Of a stretch of 64,000 nt of DNA, positions 53,077 to 62,088 are shown one piece after another. The translations under genes and the position numbers were made by a program. Location of the stretch: the NCBI GenBank assembly GCA_018368455.1, contig JAGZEG010000001.1:62001-126000 (forward strand), read 5' to 3'. Source of the stretch: Coriobacteriia bacterium (GTDB lineage Bacteria > Actinomycetota > Coriobacteriia > Coriobacteriales > UMGS124). The first letter of the stretch is position 1. Every line of letters starts with the position of its first letter. The notes below the pieces were generated by a model that was not told the DNA's origin, did no database searches, and saw only the letters and a program-made list of their open reading frames with translations.

Positions 53077-53366
53077 TGAGACACGCGCTGTCGGTTGCGC
53101 TGTACGTGCTCGCCTGCGCCCTGCTCGTGGGCAGCCTCCTCATGCTGCTGCTCGTTGTCACGCTGCTGTTTGCGGGCGTTGCGCTCACGCTGGGCATCAC
53201 GCCGCTCGCCATTGAGATTACGCGGGCGATCCCGGCATCGCTTGCCATGTTCGGCGTCGTCGCGTCGCCGTTTGGCGGCGTGTTCCGCACCGACTTCCTC
53301 ATCGTGGCCGTCGTCCTGCTCGTTGCCGCCAAGATTGCCCATCGCCTAGCAAAGGGGCTCTCATGA
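53073..53366 (+). CDS. Small membrane protein
   Basis: The 97-aa protein is mostly hydrophobic with two to three helices (LYVLACALLVGSLLMLLLVV, LLFAGVALTLGITPLAI, FLIVAVVLLVAAKIAH). ATG 53073 overlaps the ABC-F stop (ATGA) and its own stop overlaps the M50 gene, so all three are translationally coupled. I do not recognise a family. Confidence 0.7.
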   Translation: MMRHALSVALYVLACALLVGSLLMLLLVVTLLFAGVALTLGITPLAIEITRAIPASLAMFGVVASPFGGVFRTDFLIVAVVLLVAAKIAHRLAKGLS

Positions 53367-54043
53367 ACAACCTCTCGCTCGAGAACATCCTCATGATCCT
53401 CATCCAGCTCGTCGTCGTGGTGTTCTCCATCATGGTGCACGAGGTGTCTCACGGGTACATGGCGTACCGTCTTGGCGACCCCACCGCCAAGCGGGCGGGT
53501 CGTCTGACGCTCAACCCCACGAAGCACCTCGACCCGTTCGGCTCCGTGCTGCTGCCCCTGCTCATGTCCTTTGCGGGCGGACCCGTGTTCGCCTACGCTA
53601 AGCCTGTGCCGTACAACCCTGTGTACTTCAAGCGACGCAAGCGCGACGAGCTGTTCGTTGCTTTTGCCGGCCCGGCCTCCAACCTGCTCATGGCGTTCGT
53701 GGGCGTCGGCATCGCCCAGGGCGTCCAGCTGCTCGCCCCCCACGTGAGCTACGGGTTTGTCGACGTGCTGAGCTGGATCTACACGGTTGGCTACGTCATC
53801 TGCCTCGTCAACATGGTGCTGCTGTTCTTCAACATCATCCCGCTGCCGCCGCTTGATGGCTCGTCCATCATCGGTGCCGTTCTTCCCGAGCGCTACATGA
53901 ACACGTACTACAAGGTGAAGTCGTACTCGATGTTCATCCTGCTTGTCCTGCTGTTCCTCGTTCCCATGATCACGCCCTGGGATCCCCTGGGCTGGTATAT
54001 GCGGCACACCGCCTACGCTCTCACGTTCACGCTCATAGCGTAA
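53363..54043 (+). CDS. Site-2 protease-like membrane metalloprotease (M50B, YwhC/Rip3-like short form)
   Basis: The 226-aa membrane protein has HEVSH in VVVVFSIMVHEVSHGYMAYR and the second ligand motif in FFNIIPLPPLDGSS. The family segment GRLTLNPTKHLDPFGSVLLP is also present. There is no PDZ domain, which separates it from RseP at 30.8 kb. This short S2P is usually next to scpA in Firmicutes and Actinobacteria; its substrate is unknown. The stop codon lies inside a terminator hairpin. Confidence 0.93.
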   Translation: MNNLSLENILMILIQLVVVVFSIMVHEVSHGYMAYRLGDPTAKRAGRLTLNPTKHLDPFGSVLLPLLMSFAGGPVFAYAKPVPYNPVYFKRRKRDELFVAFAGPASNLLMAFVGVGIAQGVQLLAPHVSYGFVDVLSWIYTVGYVICLVNMVLLFFNIIPLPPLDGSSIIGAVLPERYMNTYYKVKSYSMFILLVLLFLVPMITPWDPLGWYMRHTAYALTFTLIA

Positions 54044-54062
54044 ACGTGAGAGTGAGGGTTTT
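54018..54062 (+). terminator. Terminator overlapping the M50 stop codon
   Basis: Arms 54018-54033 and 54037-54052 form a 16-bp stem with one mismatch and a CAT loop, followed 6 nt later by TTTT (54059-54062). The left arm codes for the last residues of the M50 protein. Confidence 0.65.
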
Positions 54063-54112
54063 GATTCGCTGGTTGTTTCGTCATGAGATAAAGGTCGAGT
54101 GGAGGTGGAGAC

Positions 54113-54988
54113 TTGGGCTACAGCGTATCGACTCAGGGGTTTGAGGGACCCTTTGACCTGCTGCTGCAGCTCGTTGCGCGTCAAAAGGTCGACATAGGCG
54201 CTGTCTCCGTCTCCGACATCGCAGGGCAGTATCTCGACGAGGTCCGGCGCATGGGCGATCTCGACCTCGAGGTCGCGAGCGACTTCGTGCTCGTGGCATC
54301 GACGCTTCTCTACCTTAAGGCCGTCTCGCTGGCGCCCTCAGACGAGCCCACGGCGCGTGCGGACGACGACGAGCTTGGGGAGCTCTCGGCCGACGAGCTG
54401 CGCGATGTGCTCGTTGCCCGCCTCGTCGCGTACCGCACGTTTCGTGGCGCTGCCCTGTCGCTGGGCGCGCGCGCCGAGGCCGAGGGCCACATGCACGCGC
54501 GCACTGCCGGGCCCGGCCCCGAGTTCTCCGGGCTCATGCCGGATTACCTCGAGGGCGTTCCCCTGCCGACGCTCGCGACGATCTGTGCGAAGTTCCTGGC
54601 GCGCCGCGAGACGTTTCTGCTCGAGAGCGAGCACATCGCCGCGAAGCGCATCCCGCTCGAGGTGCGCGTCGAGCAGGTCGACCGCATCATCCGCAGCCGT
54701 GGCCACATGACGTTTACCGAGCTCCTCGACGGTGACGTCTCTGTGGAGGGGCGCGTCGTAAACTTCCTTGCCCTGCTTGAGCTGTATAAGCGCAACTCCG
54801 TGCGCCTGACGCAGGAGGAGCTGTTCGGCGCCATCCTCATCGATCCCGTTGAGGGGGCGCGGGCGTTCATCGCCGCGGAGAACGCCGGCGAGCTATCGAG
54901 CGCCGGAGAGGTCGCTGCGGACGGGGGAGACGCACCGGGGGAGCAGATGGCTGGCGACACTGACGGTTTTGTAGGGGAGGGACGCTGA
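54113..54988 (+). CDS. scpA: Segregation and condensation protein A
   Basis: The 291-aa kleisin of the SMC complex has the N-terminal FEGPFDLLLQLVARQKVDIGAV and the helical segment ASDFVLVASTLLYLKAVSL. A winged-helix C-terminus follows (VEGRVVNFLALLELYKRNSVRL). A disordered tail of about 40 residues follows. TTG 54113 is set by GGAGGTGGAG upstream and by the family N-terminus. It overlaps scpB by one base. Confidence 0.95.
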   Translation: MGYSVSTQGFEGPFDLLLQLVARQKVDIGAVSVSDIAGQYLDEVRRMGDLDLEVASDFVLVASTLLYLKAVSLAPSDEPTARADDDELGELSADELRDVLVARLVAYRTFRGAALSLGARAEAEGHMHARTAGPGPEFSGLMPDYLEGVPLPTLATICAKFLARRETFLLESEHIAAKRIPLEVRVEQVDRIIRSRGHMTFTELLDGDVSVEGRVVNFLALLELYKRNSVRLTQEELFGAILIDPVEGARAFIAAENAGELSSAGEVAADGGDAPGEQMAGDTDGFVGEGR

Positions 54989-55698
54989 TGGAGGAGCTTG
55001 AGGCCCTGGGGCCCGATGACGTGCGCGGGGCGCTCGAGGCGATGCTGCTCGTGTCCGTCGACCCGGTGAGCGCCGCGACGCTGGCAAAGGCCGTGGGCGT
55101 CACGCCGGGCCAGGCGCAGGAGGCGCTCGCCCGTCTGTCGGCCGAGTACGCTGACGCGGGGCGCGGCATCCAGCTGCGCGAGGTGGCCGGTGGCTGGCGC
55201 CTCTACACGCACCCGGCCCACCACGAACTCGTCGAGGCATACATCCAGTCATGGGACACGCACCGCCTGACGCAGGCGGCTCTGGAGACCCTGGCCGTCG
55301 TGGCATACAATCAGCCGGCGACGCGCGAGGGCGTGCGCGCCGTGCGCGGCGTCAACTCGGACAGCGCCATCTCGTCGCTCGTCGACAAGGGCCTCGTGCG
55401 CGAGATGGGGCGCAGCGAAAGCGGTGCCATCCTGTACGGAACGACGCAGGCGTTTCTCGAGAAGTTCGGCCTGCGCTCGACGCGCGAGCTGCCGCCGCTC
55501 GAGCAGTTCGCCCCCGACGAGGAGACGCGGCAGCTCATTCGCGACCGCCTGTCGGGCCAGCGCTCGCAGGCGACGCTCGACGAGCTGGACGAGGACGTGT
55601 CCGACGAGGACGACTGGCCCGAGCCCACGGGCGAGCAGGCGGGCGTAGACGAGGGCGTGCCAACGGATGGGCCCGACGAGGAAGGGGAGCCGCGATGA
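54988..55698 (+). CDS. scpB: Segregation and condensation protein B
   Basis: The 236-aa protein has two winged-helix domains: ALEAMLLVSVDPVSAATLAKAVG with the ELREVAGGWRLYT-type segment, then TLAVVAYNQPATREGVRAVRGVNSD and GRSESGAILYGTT. An acidic tail of about 55 residues follows. ScpB dimers bind ScpA and bridge Smc heads. It overlaps rluB by ATGA. Confidence 0.95.
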   Translation: MEELEALGPDDVRGALEAMLLVSVDPVSAATLAKAVGVTPGQAQEALARLSAEYADAGRGIQLREVAGGWRLYTHPAHHELVEAYIQSWDTHRLTQAALETLAVVAYNQPATREGVRAVRGVNSDSAISSLVDKGLVREMGRSESGAILYGTTQAFLEKFGLRSTRELPPLEQFAPDEETRQLIRDRLSGQRSQATLDELDEDVSDEDDWPEPTGEQAGVDEGVPTDGPDEEGEPR

Positions 55699-56570
55699 TG
55701 CAGGAGCGCGACGAAAGGCGGGGCGGGATGTCCGCCGCCTCTGACGAGCAGACGTGGCCGGAGGGCGATCGCCTCGTCCCAATGCGCCTGCAGAAGTTCC
55801 TCGCCAGGGCAGGCGTCGCGTCGCGCCGCGGCTCGGAGGATCTCATGACGGCCGGGCGCGTGTGCGTCAACGGGCGCGTCGCGACGGAGCTGGGCACGAA
55901 GGTCGACCCGCGCACCGACGTCGTCGAGGTGGACGGCATGCGCGTCAGCATCGCCGACGGTAGCGCCTACCTCGTGCTCAACAAGCCGAAGGGCGTCATC
56001 ACGACCATGGACGACCCGCACGGGCGCGACACGGTCGTGCCGTATGTGCCCACACAGCGCTTCCCGGGCCTGTTCCCCGTGGGTCGGCTCGATATGGACA
56101 CGACGGGCGTGCTCTTGTTCACGACGGACGGAGATCTGGCCGCGCGACTGCTCCATCCCAGCTCCCACGTCGTAAAGACGTACCACGCGGTCGTGAGCGG
56201 CCACGTCGAGGAGCGCGACCTCGACCCGATCCGCAACGGCATCGAACTCGACGACGGCCCCTGCGTGCCTGCGCGTGCCCGCACGCTCAGCGAGCGCGAG
56301 GCAGAAGACGTCTCGCGCGGCGGCCTGCAGCGCGACGAGTCCGCCGTGGAGATCGCCATCACGGAGGGCCGCAAGCGCGAGGTCAAGCGCATGCTCGGCG
56401 CCATCGGCCATCCGGTGCTCGAGCTGAACCGCGTGAGCTTCGGGCCCATTACGGCGCAGGGCCTCGAACTTGGGTCGTGGCGCCTGCTGAGCACGGCCGA
56501 GGTCGACGCCCTGCGCGAGATGACGCGCGGCAAGGGCGCCCGGACGTGGGGCTCATCGGCGTCCCGATAG
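55695..56570 (+). CDS. rluB: Ribosomal large-subunit pseudouridine synthase RluB-type
   Basis: The 291-aa enzyme has an S4 domain (RLQKFLARAGVASRRGSEDLM) and the RsuA/RluB catalytic domain: YLVLNKPKGVITTMDDPHGR, the active aspartate in VGRLDMDTTGVLLFT, and the ITEGRKREVKRMLGAIGHPV motif. It probably modifies 23S rRNA near the peptidyl-transferase centre. The scpA-scpB-rluB-cmk order is a common conserved cluster. Confidence 0.94.
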   Translation: MMQERDERRGGMSAASDEQTWPEGDRLVPMRLQKFLARAGVASRRGSEDLMTAGRVCVNGRVATELGTKVDPRTDVVEVDGMRVSIADGSAYLVLNKPKGVITTMDDPHGRDTVVPYVPTQRFPGLFPVGRLDMDTTGVLLFTTDGDLAARLLHPSSHVVKTYHAVVSGHVEERDLDPIRNGIELDDGPCVPARARTLSEREAEDVSRGGLQRDESAVEIAITEGRKREVKRMLGAIGHPVLELNRVSFGPITAQGLELGSWRLLSTAEVDALREMTRGKGARTWGSSASR

Positions 56571-56627
56571 GTCTTCCCGCACCTCCTCACCTGCCAACCT
56601 TTTTGAGCAAGGGACGGTTATCAACCC

Positions 56628-57338
56628 ATGATCGTTGCCATCGACGGGCCTGCCGGCTCGGGAAAGTCCACCGTGGCGCGCCTCATCGCGCGCGACCGCG
56701 GTTTCACGTACCTTGACACGGGCGCCATGTACCGCGCCGTCGCCCTGCTTGCCCTGCAGCGCGGCATCGACCTTGACGACGAAGATGCCGTCATCGCGGT
56801 CGCCCAGGCGGAGCCCGTGAGCTTCGGGCGCGCCGAGGACGGCGGCCAGAGCGTCTCCATCGCGGGCCAGGACGTCACGGCCGCCATCCGCACGCCCGAG
56901 GTCGACGCAAGCGTGTCGCGCGTCGCGAGCATCCCGGGCGTTCGCAGCGAGATGGTGCGTCAGCAGCGGGCGCTGTCCGGCACGGACGACGTCGTGGCTG
57001 AGGGGCGCGACATCGGCACCGTTGTGTTCCCGCAGGCACAGGTGAAGGTATTCCTGACGGCGTCTCCCGAGACGCGCGCCCACCGTCGCGCCGACCAGCG
57101 TCGAGCCGACGCGGCCCAGGCGGCGGAGCCTGTCGATGAACGCGCCGTGCTCGAGGCGATCCTACGCCGCGACGAGGCCGACTCCAACCGCGCCACCGCC
57201 CCGCTGCGCCCTGCGGAGGACGCCGTGCACGTCGACTCGTCGGCCGCGACCATCAACGAGGTCGTCTCGCGCATCGGTGCCCTCATCGACGCGGCTCGCG
57301 CCGCCGAGGGTGCGTCCTGCTTGCCTGAAAGGGGCTGA
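56628..57338 (+). CDS. cmk: Cytidylate kinase
   Basis: The 236-aa P-loop kinase opens IVAIDGPAGSGKSTVARLIA and contains the CMP-specific segments YLDTGAMYRAVALL and VAEGRDIGTVVFPQA. It phosphorylates CMP and dCMP. ATG 56628 has no strong ribosome-binding site (GAGCAAGGGAC farther upstream). Confidence 0.96.
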   Translation: MIVAIDGPAGSGKSTVARLIARDRGFTYLDTGAMYRAVALLALQRGIDLDDEDAVIAVAQAEPVSFGRAEDGGQSVSIAGQDVTAAIRTPEVDASVSRVASIPGVRSEMVRQQRALSGTDDVVAEGRDIGTVVFPQAQVKVFLTASPETRAHRRADQRRADAAQAAEPVDERAVLEAILRRDEADSNRATAPLRPAEDAVHVDSSAATINEVVSRIGALIDAARAAEGASCLPERG

Positions 57339-57345
57339 TGCGACG

Positions 57346-58152
57346 ATGGAGGCCGAGAGCAAGAAGGCGTTTTCCTCGCTCGATGACTACTACGAGAGCC
57401 CGGTGCGCGATTTCCCGCTGACCGGCCGCATCCTGCTGCGCGTAGCCGTTGCGGTTGTCACGCTGTTCAGCAAGCTGTACTGGCGCTGGACGTCCGAGGG
57501 CCCGAACGGCTTTGCCGGCGTAGCGAAAGACGCGCCTGGCCGCGTCGTCGTCGCCAACCACGGCTCCATGTTCGATCCGGTCGTGCTCATCCTCGACGCC
57601 GTGGCACACGGGCGCGTCCTGCGCCCGCTCTACAAGAGCGAGTTTGACAAGAGCGGCTTCGTGACGTGGTTCTTCAGCCGCGTCGGTGCCATCCCCATCA
57701 AGCGTGACACGGCCGACATGAAGGCCATCAAGCGTGCGGTGGCGGCGTTGAAGCGCGGCGAGGACATCTGCATCTTCCCCGAGGGCACGCGCATCCGCGA
57801 CCCCCACGCCCGCCCGCCGCTGCACGGTGGCTTCGCGATCATCGCGCAGATGGCCAAGGCGCAGGTCGTGCCCGTTGCCATCGACGGCAGCGACGAGATC
57901 TGCCCGAGCGGCAAGGGCTTCTCACGTCCTGCCAAGGTTCGTCTGCGCTACGGCGAGCCCCTGACGTTCGAGCAGGTGGGAGGCGGTAGCCGCCGCGAGC
58001 AGGCCGACGCCATGGAGCAGGCCGCCATGCAGCGCGTCTACGAACTGCGCAGCGAGGTGCGGCTCGCGCACGGCAAGGATGCCGCCCTGCCTTCGGGCAA
58101 GGCGCAGGAACAGGGGAGCGCTGCAGGAGCCGACGAGGACGGGGCGCGGTGA
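57346..58152 (+). CDS. plsC: 1-acyl-sn-glycerol-3-phosphate acyltransferase
   Basis: The 268-aa membrane-associated acyltransferase has the H(X4)D motif in VANHGSMFDPVVLI, the FPEGTR motif in CIFPEGTRIRD, and VVPVAIDGSDEI. An N-terminal hydrophobic helix (LRVAVAVVTLFSKLYW) anchors it. It makes phosphatidic acid, the CdsA substrate. ATG 57346 is 7 nt after cmk. Confidence 0.94.
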   Translation: MEAESKKAFSSLDDYYESPVRDFPLTGRILLRVAVAVVTLFSKLYWRWTSEGPNGFAGVAKDAPGRVVVANHGSMFDPVVLILDAVAHGRVLRPLYKSEFDKSGFVTWFFSRVGAIPIKRDTADMKAIKRAVAALKRGEDICIFPEGTRIRDPHARPPLHGGFAIIAQMAKAQVVPVAIDGSDEICPSGKGFSRPAKVRLRYGEPLTFEQVGGGSRREQADAMEQAAMQRVYELRSEVRLAHGKDAALPSGKAQEQGSAAGADEDGAR

Positions 58153-59090
58153 TGGGGCCGGGCAGGCAGGGGGATCGTCCGGGAGTCGCGGAGCCCGACG
58201 AAGAGGGCGCGCGCCTCGGCATGGAGGTGCGCGTTGCCGCTCAGGCAGGCGCCTGCTACGGCGTCGAGCGGGCGCTGCGCATGGTCGACGAGGCCGTCGG
58301 GCAGGCGAGGGACCGCGGGGACGACACTCAGGTGCGCACGCTCGGCCCGCTCATCCACAACCCGCAGGTCGTCGAGCGCCTGGCGAGCTCGGGCGTCGTG
58401 GCCGTGGCCTCGCCCGACGAGCTCCCGGCCGGCGGTGTGGCCGTCATCCGCAGCCACGGCGTGTCCCCCGAGGTCGTCGACGCCGTACGCGCACGGGGCT
58501 GCTCCGTCGTGGACGCGACGTGCCCGCACGTCAAGAAGGCACACGAGGCGGCGCGCCAGCTCGCCGAGCAGGGCTACCAGGTGCTCATCGTCGGCGAGGC
58601 GGGCCATCCCGAGGTCGAGGGCATCCTGGGCAACGCCGGCCCCAATGCGCTCGTCGTCGACGACGCGGCCGCCCTTGACGGCGTGCGGCTCGGCCCGCGC
58701 GTCGGCATCGTCGTGCAGACGACGCAGTCGGCGGCGCTGCTGGGCGCCGTCGTGGCGGCCGTAGCGACGCGGGCCCGCGAGACGCGCGTACTCAACACGA
58801 TCTGCTCTGCCACGGCAAAGCGCCAGCAGGCGGCGACGACGCTCGCCCGCGACGCCGACGTCATGGTCGTCATCGGCGGCAAGAACTCCGGCAACACGCG
58901 CCGGCTCGCCGAGGTCTGCTCTGGCGCTTGCCCGCGTACGCACCACATCGAGGCGGCGGACGAGCTGGACCCAGCGTGGTTTGCCGGCGCGCGTCTCGTC
59001 GGCGTGACGGCCGGCGCCTCGACGCCCGCCGAGCAGATCGCCTCCGTCTGCGCCGTGCTCGAGGCGCTACCCGGTGCCTGGCGCGCATGA
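58149..59090 (+). CDS. ispH: 4-hydroxy-3-methylbut-2-enyl diphosphate reductase
   Basis: The 313-aa [4Fe-4S] enzyme makes IPP and DMAPP from HMBPP, the last MEP step. The three cluster ligands are visible: Cys36 (AGACYGVERAL), Cys125 (DATCPHVKKAH) and Cys219 (NTICSATAKRQ). The substrate segments IHNPQVVERL and IRSHGVSP are present, and VIGGKNSGNTRRLAEVC closes the fold. GTG 58149 overlaps plsC by GTGA. The cmk-plsC-ispH order is as in Clostridia. Confidence 0.97.
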   Translation: MMGPGRQGDRPGVAEPDEEGARLGMEVRVAAQAGACYGVERALRMVDEAVGQARDRGDDTQVRTLGPLIHNPQVVERLASSGVVAVASPDELPAGGVAVIRSHGVSPEVVDAVRARGCSVVDATCPHVKKAHEAARQLAEQGYQVLIVGEAGHPEVEGILGNAGPNALVVDDAAALDGVRLGPRVGIVVQTTQSAALLGAVVAAVATRARETRVLNTICSATAKRQQAATTLARDADVMVVIGGKNSGNTRRLAEVCSGACPRTHHIEAADELDPAWFAGARLVGVTAGASTPAEQIASVCAVLEALPGAWRA

Positions 59091-59103
59091 GAGAGGTTAC
59101 CCT

Positions 59104-60597
59104 ATGACGCCGCATGACCCGCGCACGACGGGCCCCTACGAGCCCTCCGAAGCGCTCGCCGAGTTCGCGGCGACCCCTGAGCCGCCCACGCCCACGGGCT
59201 CTGACGACGCCTCCCGCCCCCGTGGCAGGCGTGACCCATGGCGCGGCGCGACCATCGCCTCCGTCGAGCCCGGCGGGCCCGCGGCGCAGGCGGGTCTGGA
59301 GCCTGGCATGCGCGTCACGCACGTCAACGGCGTCGAACTGCGCGACATCATCGACTGGGACTGGGAATCCGATGGCTTCGACGTCGAGCTCGACGGCGTC
59401 GCCTACGAGGGCACGCCCGATGAGTTCGAGTTCACGTGCGACGTCGAGCGCGACTACGGTCAGGACTGGGGCCTGAGCTTTGATGGCGTCGTGTTCGACG
59501 GCATGCGCCTGTGTCGCAACAACTGCACGTTCTGCTTCATGAAAATGCTGCCCAAAGGCATGCGCAAGACGCTCTATCTGCGCGACGACGACTATCGCCT
59601 CTCGTTTTTGCAGGGCAACTTCGTCACGCTCACCAACGTGACCGATGCCGACGCCGAGCGCATCGTCGAGCGGGCCCTCTCGCCGCTCAACGTCTCGCTG
59701 CACGCCGTGTCGCCCGACGTGCGCGCCCGGCTCATCGGGCGCAACGCCGCCCGTGGCATCGAGGTGCTCGAGCGCATACTCGCGGGCGGCATCGAGGTCC
59801 ACGCGCAGATCGTGCTCGTACCCGGCGAGAACGACGGCGACGAGCTGCGTCGAACGCTCGACTACGTCGAGGCTCGGCCCCTCATCACGTCGCTGGGCAT
59901 CGTGCCGCTCGGCTTCACGCGGTTCCAGGACACGTTTTCCGCCTCGTACTCAAGCGACCCTGCCGCGGCGCGCGCCGTATGCGAGCTCGTGCGCCCCTAT
60001 CAGCTGCGCAGCCGCGCGAAGGAGGGTCGCACACGCTACCAGCTCGCCGACGAGTTCTATCTTGCGGGAGGTGTTGAGCCGCCAGCCGCCGAGGAGTACG
60101 ACGGCTACCCGCAGTACTACGACGGCATCGGCATGGTGCGCTCCTACCTGGACGAGATGGTCGAGGCGCGCGCCGATGCGAAGCTGGCGGATCGGCTCGC
60201 GCGCGGCGCGGAGGAGCTGCGCCGCCGGGGCCTGACGCTGCTCATGGTGGCGGGGGAGGCCGCGGCGCCGCTGGCAGGTCGCTTCGCCGAGCGGCTGGGG
60301 CTGGGAGGCGCCGCCCGTCCCGTCGCGGTCGAGAACCGCTACTTCGGCGGCAACGTCGACGTCGCTGGCCTCCTGACGGCGACCGACGTCCTCGGTCAGC
60401 TTCCGGAAGATCTGTCAGGCCGCGTCGTGAGCGTTCCGGACGTCATGCTGAACGCGGACGCCCTCACGCTCGACGGCGTGCCGGCCTCCGAGCTGCTTGC
60501 GTCCCTGGAGGACCGCGGGGCCGCCCGGGCGTTCGTATGCCCGACGACGGCGCTCGCCCAGGCCCGAGCCATCTGCGACGCCGTCGAGGCGCTGTAA
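59104..60597 (+). CDS. PDZ/radical SAM-like DUF512 iron-sulfur protein
   Basis: The 497-aa protein has a disordered N-terminus (about 1-45), a PDZ-like domain (GATIASVEPGGPAAQAGLEPG, HVNGVELRDIIDWDW), a radical SAM-type cysteine motif CRNNCTFCFMKMLPKGMRK, and the DUF512 C-terminal domain (VENRYFGGNVDVAGLLTATD). The family is conserved next to der in Clostridia and some Actinobacteria, but its reaction is unknown. ATG 59104 follows GAGAGGT. Confidence 0.9.
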   Translation: MTPHDPRTTGPYEPSEALAEFAATPEPPTPTGSDDASRPRGRRDPWRGATIASVEPGGPAAQAGLEPGMRVTHVNGVELRDIIDWDWESDGFDVELDGVAYEGTPDEFEFTCDVERDYGQDWGLSFDGVVFDGMRLCRNNCTFCFMKMLPKGMRKTLYLRDDDYRLSFLQGNFVTLTNVTDADAERIVERALSPLNVSLHAVSPDVRARLIGRNAARGIEVLERILAGGIEVHAQIVLVPGENDGDELRRTLDYVEARPLITSLGIVPLGFTRFQDTFSASYSSDPAAARAVCELVRPYQLRSRAKEGRTRYQLADEFYLAGGVEPPAAEEYDGYPQYYDGIGMVRSYLDEMVEARADAKLADRLARGAEELRRRGLTLLMVAGEAAAPLAGRFAERLGLGGAARPVAVENRYFGGNVDVAGLLTATDVLGQLPEDLSGRVVSVPDVMLNADALTLDGVPASELLASLEDRGAARAFVCPTTALAQARAICDAVEAL

Positions 60598-60771
60598 TCG
60601 CATCCAACGCGGGCCTGCGCAGATGTGGTGCCCGCGTTCCTGCCTGGCAGCCCGGCACGTTTCAGCATGCTATCCTATCAAGCATGTGCGCCCTTGCCGT
60701 CGGCAACGCCACCGCACCTGCTCCGGCCCGGCGCACGCACTTCACGTCAGCACGTCTGTGAGAGGACTACC

Positions 60772-62082
60772 GTGGCAAAGCCAATCGTAGCCGTGGTGGG
60801 TCGCCCCAACGTGGGCAAGTCCACCCTTGTTAACCGTATTTCCCAGCGCCCCGAGGCCATCGTGCACGAGACCGTGGGCGTCACACGCGACCGCACGCTG
60901 CACGACGCCAACTGGAACGGTGTCGACTTCACGCTCGTCGACACCGGTGGCATCGAGCCGGGCAAGTCTGACGACGCCTTCTCGCCCAAGATTCGCGAGC
61001 AAGCCGTCATGGCCATCAACGAGGCCGACGTCGTCATCTTCATCGTCGACTCCAAGACGGGCATCACGCACGAGGACTCCGTCGTCGCCGACATCCTCAA
61101 GAAGTCAAAGCGCCCCGTCCTGCTCGCTGTCAACAAGTGCGACTCCATCAAGCAGGACGCCTACGCCTACGAGTTCTACGGCCTGGGCGTTGGCGACCCC
61201 CGCCCCATCTCCGCGACGCAGGGCAACGGCGTCGGCGACCTGCTCGACGAGGTCGTTGCGCTGCTTCCCGACTTCGAGGATGACGACACGGACGACATGG
61301 TGCGCGTCGCCATCGTCGGCCGCCCCAACGCGGGCAAGTCGTCGCTGCTCAACCGCATGACGGGCGTGCAGCGCTCCATCGTCTCCGACGTTGCCGGCAC
61401 GACGCGCGACCTCGTGGACTCCATCGTCGAGCACGACGGCAAGCGCTACCGCCTCGTCGACACGGCCGGCATGCGCAAGCGCACGACGATCTCGGAGGAC
61501 CTCGAGTACTACTCCTACGTGCGCTCCGAGCGCGCCATCGAGCGCGCCGACGTCGTGCTGCTCGTCATAGACGCCACCGTCGGCGTCACGGAGCAGGACC
61601 AGCGCCTCGCCGGCATGGCGAACGAGGCCGGCTGCGCCCTTGTCATCCTGCTCAACAAGTGGGATCTCGTCACGACGGCCGAGCGCCGCGAGGAGCTCGA
61701 AGAGGACGTCGTCGACCGCCTGCACTTCGTGACGTATGCCCCGTCGCTGCGCATCTCCGCCATGACGGGCCGCTCCGTCGAGCGCATCTGGGGCCAGCTC
61801 GACACTGTCGTCGCGCACCGCGCCCAGCGCATCCCGACGCCGGCGCTCAACAACATGCTTACGGAGATGCGCGAGTTCGGCCACACGGTCACGCAGGGCA
61901 AGCGCCACCTCAAGATGACGTACGTCACGCAGACGGGCACGGAGCCGCCGCAGTTCACGTTCTTCGTCAATGCGCCCGACATGATCAACAACAACTTCGA
62001 GCGCTACCTCGAGAATCGCCTGCGCGAGCGCTTCGACCTGAGCGGGACCCCGATCCGTCTCAAGTACAAGAAGAAGGACTAA
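60772..62082 (+). CDS. der: Ribosome-assembly GTPase Der (EngA)
   Basis: The 436-aa protein has two tandem GTPase domains: VVGRPNVGKSTLVNRI with DTGGIEP and NKCD, then IVGRPNAGKSSLLNRM with DTAGMRK and NKWD. A C-terminal KH-like domain closes it (FVNAPDMINNNFERYLENRLR). Der is essential for 50S assembly. GTG 60772 follows GAGAGGA. A -10-like TATCCT at 60671-60676 is the nearest promoter candidate. Confidence 0.97.
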   Translation: MAKPIVAVVGRPNVGKSTLVNRISQRPEAIVHETVGVTRDRTLHDANWNGVDFTLVDTGGIEPGKSDDAFSPKIREQAVMAINEADVVIFIVDSKTGITHEDSVVADILKKSKRPVLLAVNKCDSIKQDAYAYEFYGLGVGDPRPISATQGNGVGDLLDEVVALLPDFEDDDTDDMVRVAIVGRPNAGKSSLLNRMTGVQRSIVSDVAGTTRDLVDSIVEHDGKRYRLVDTAGMRKRTTISEDLEYYSYVRSERAIERADVVLLVIDATVGVTEQDQRLAGMANEAGCALVILLNKWDLVTTAERREELEEDVVDRLHFVTYAPSLRISAMTGRSVERIWGQLDTVVAHRAQRIPTPALNNMLTEMREFGHTVTQGKRHLKMTYVTQTGTEPPQFTFFVNAPDMINNNFERYLENRLRERFDLSGTPIRLKYKKKD

Positions 62083-62088
62083 CGCGCT

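Noticed and set aside
54061..54092. Fifth SARP-type box before scpA (GGTTG, CATGAG, TAAAGGT)
   Set aside because: It shares words with the island boxes, but the repeat spacing is 12 rather than 11 bp and the first repeat is TTTTG, so it does not meet the strict pattern.
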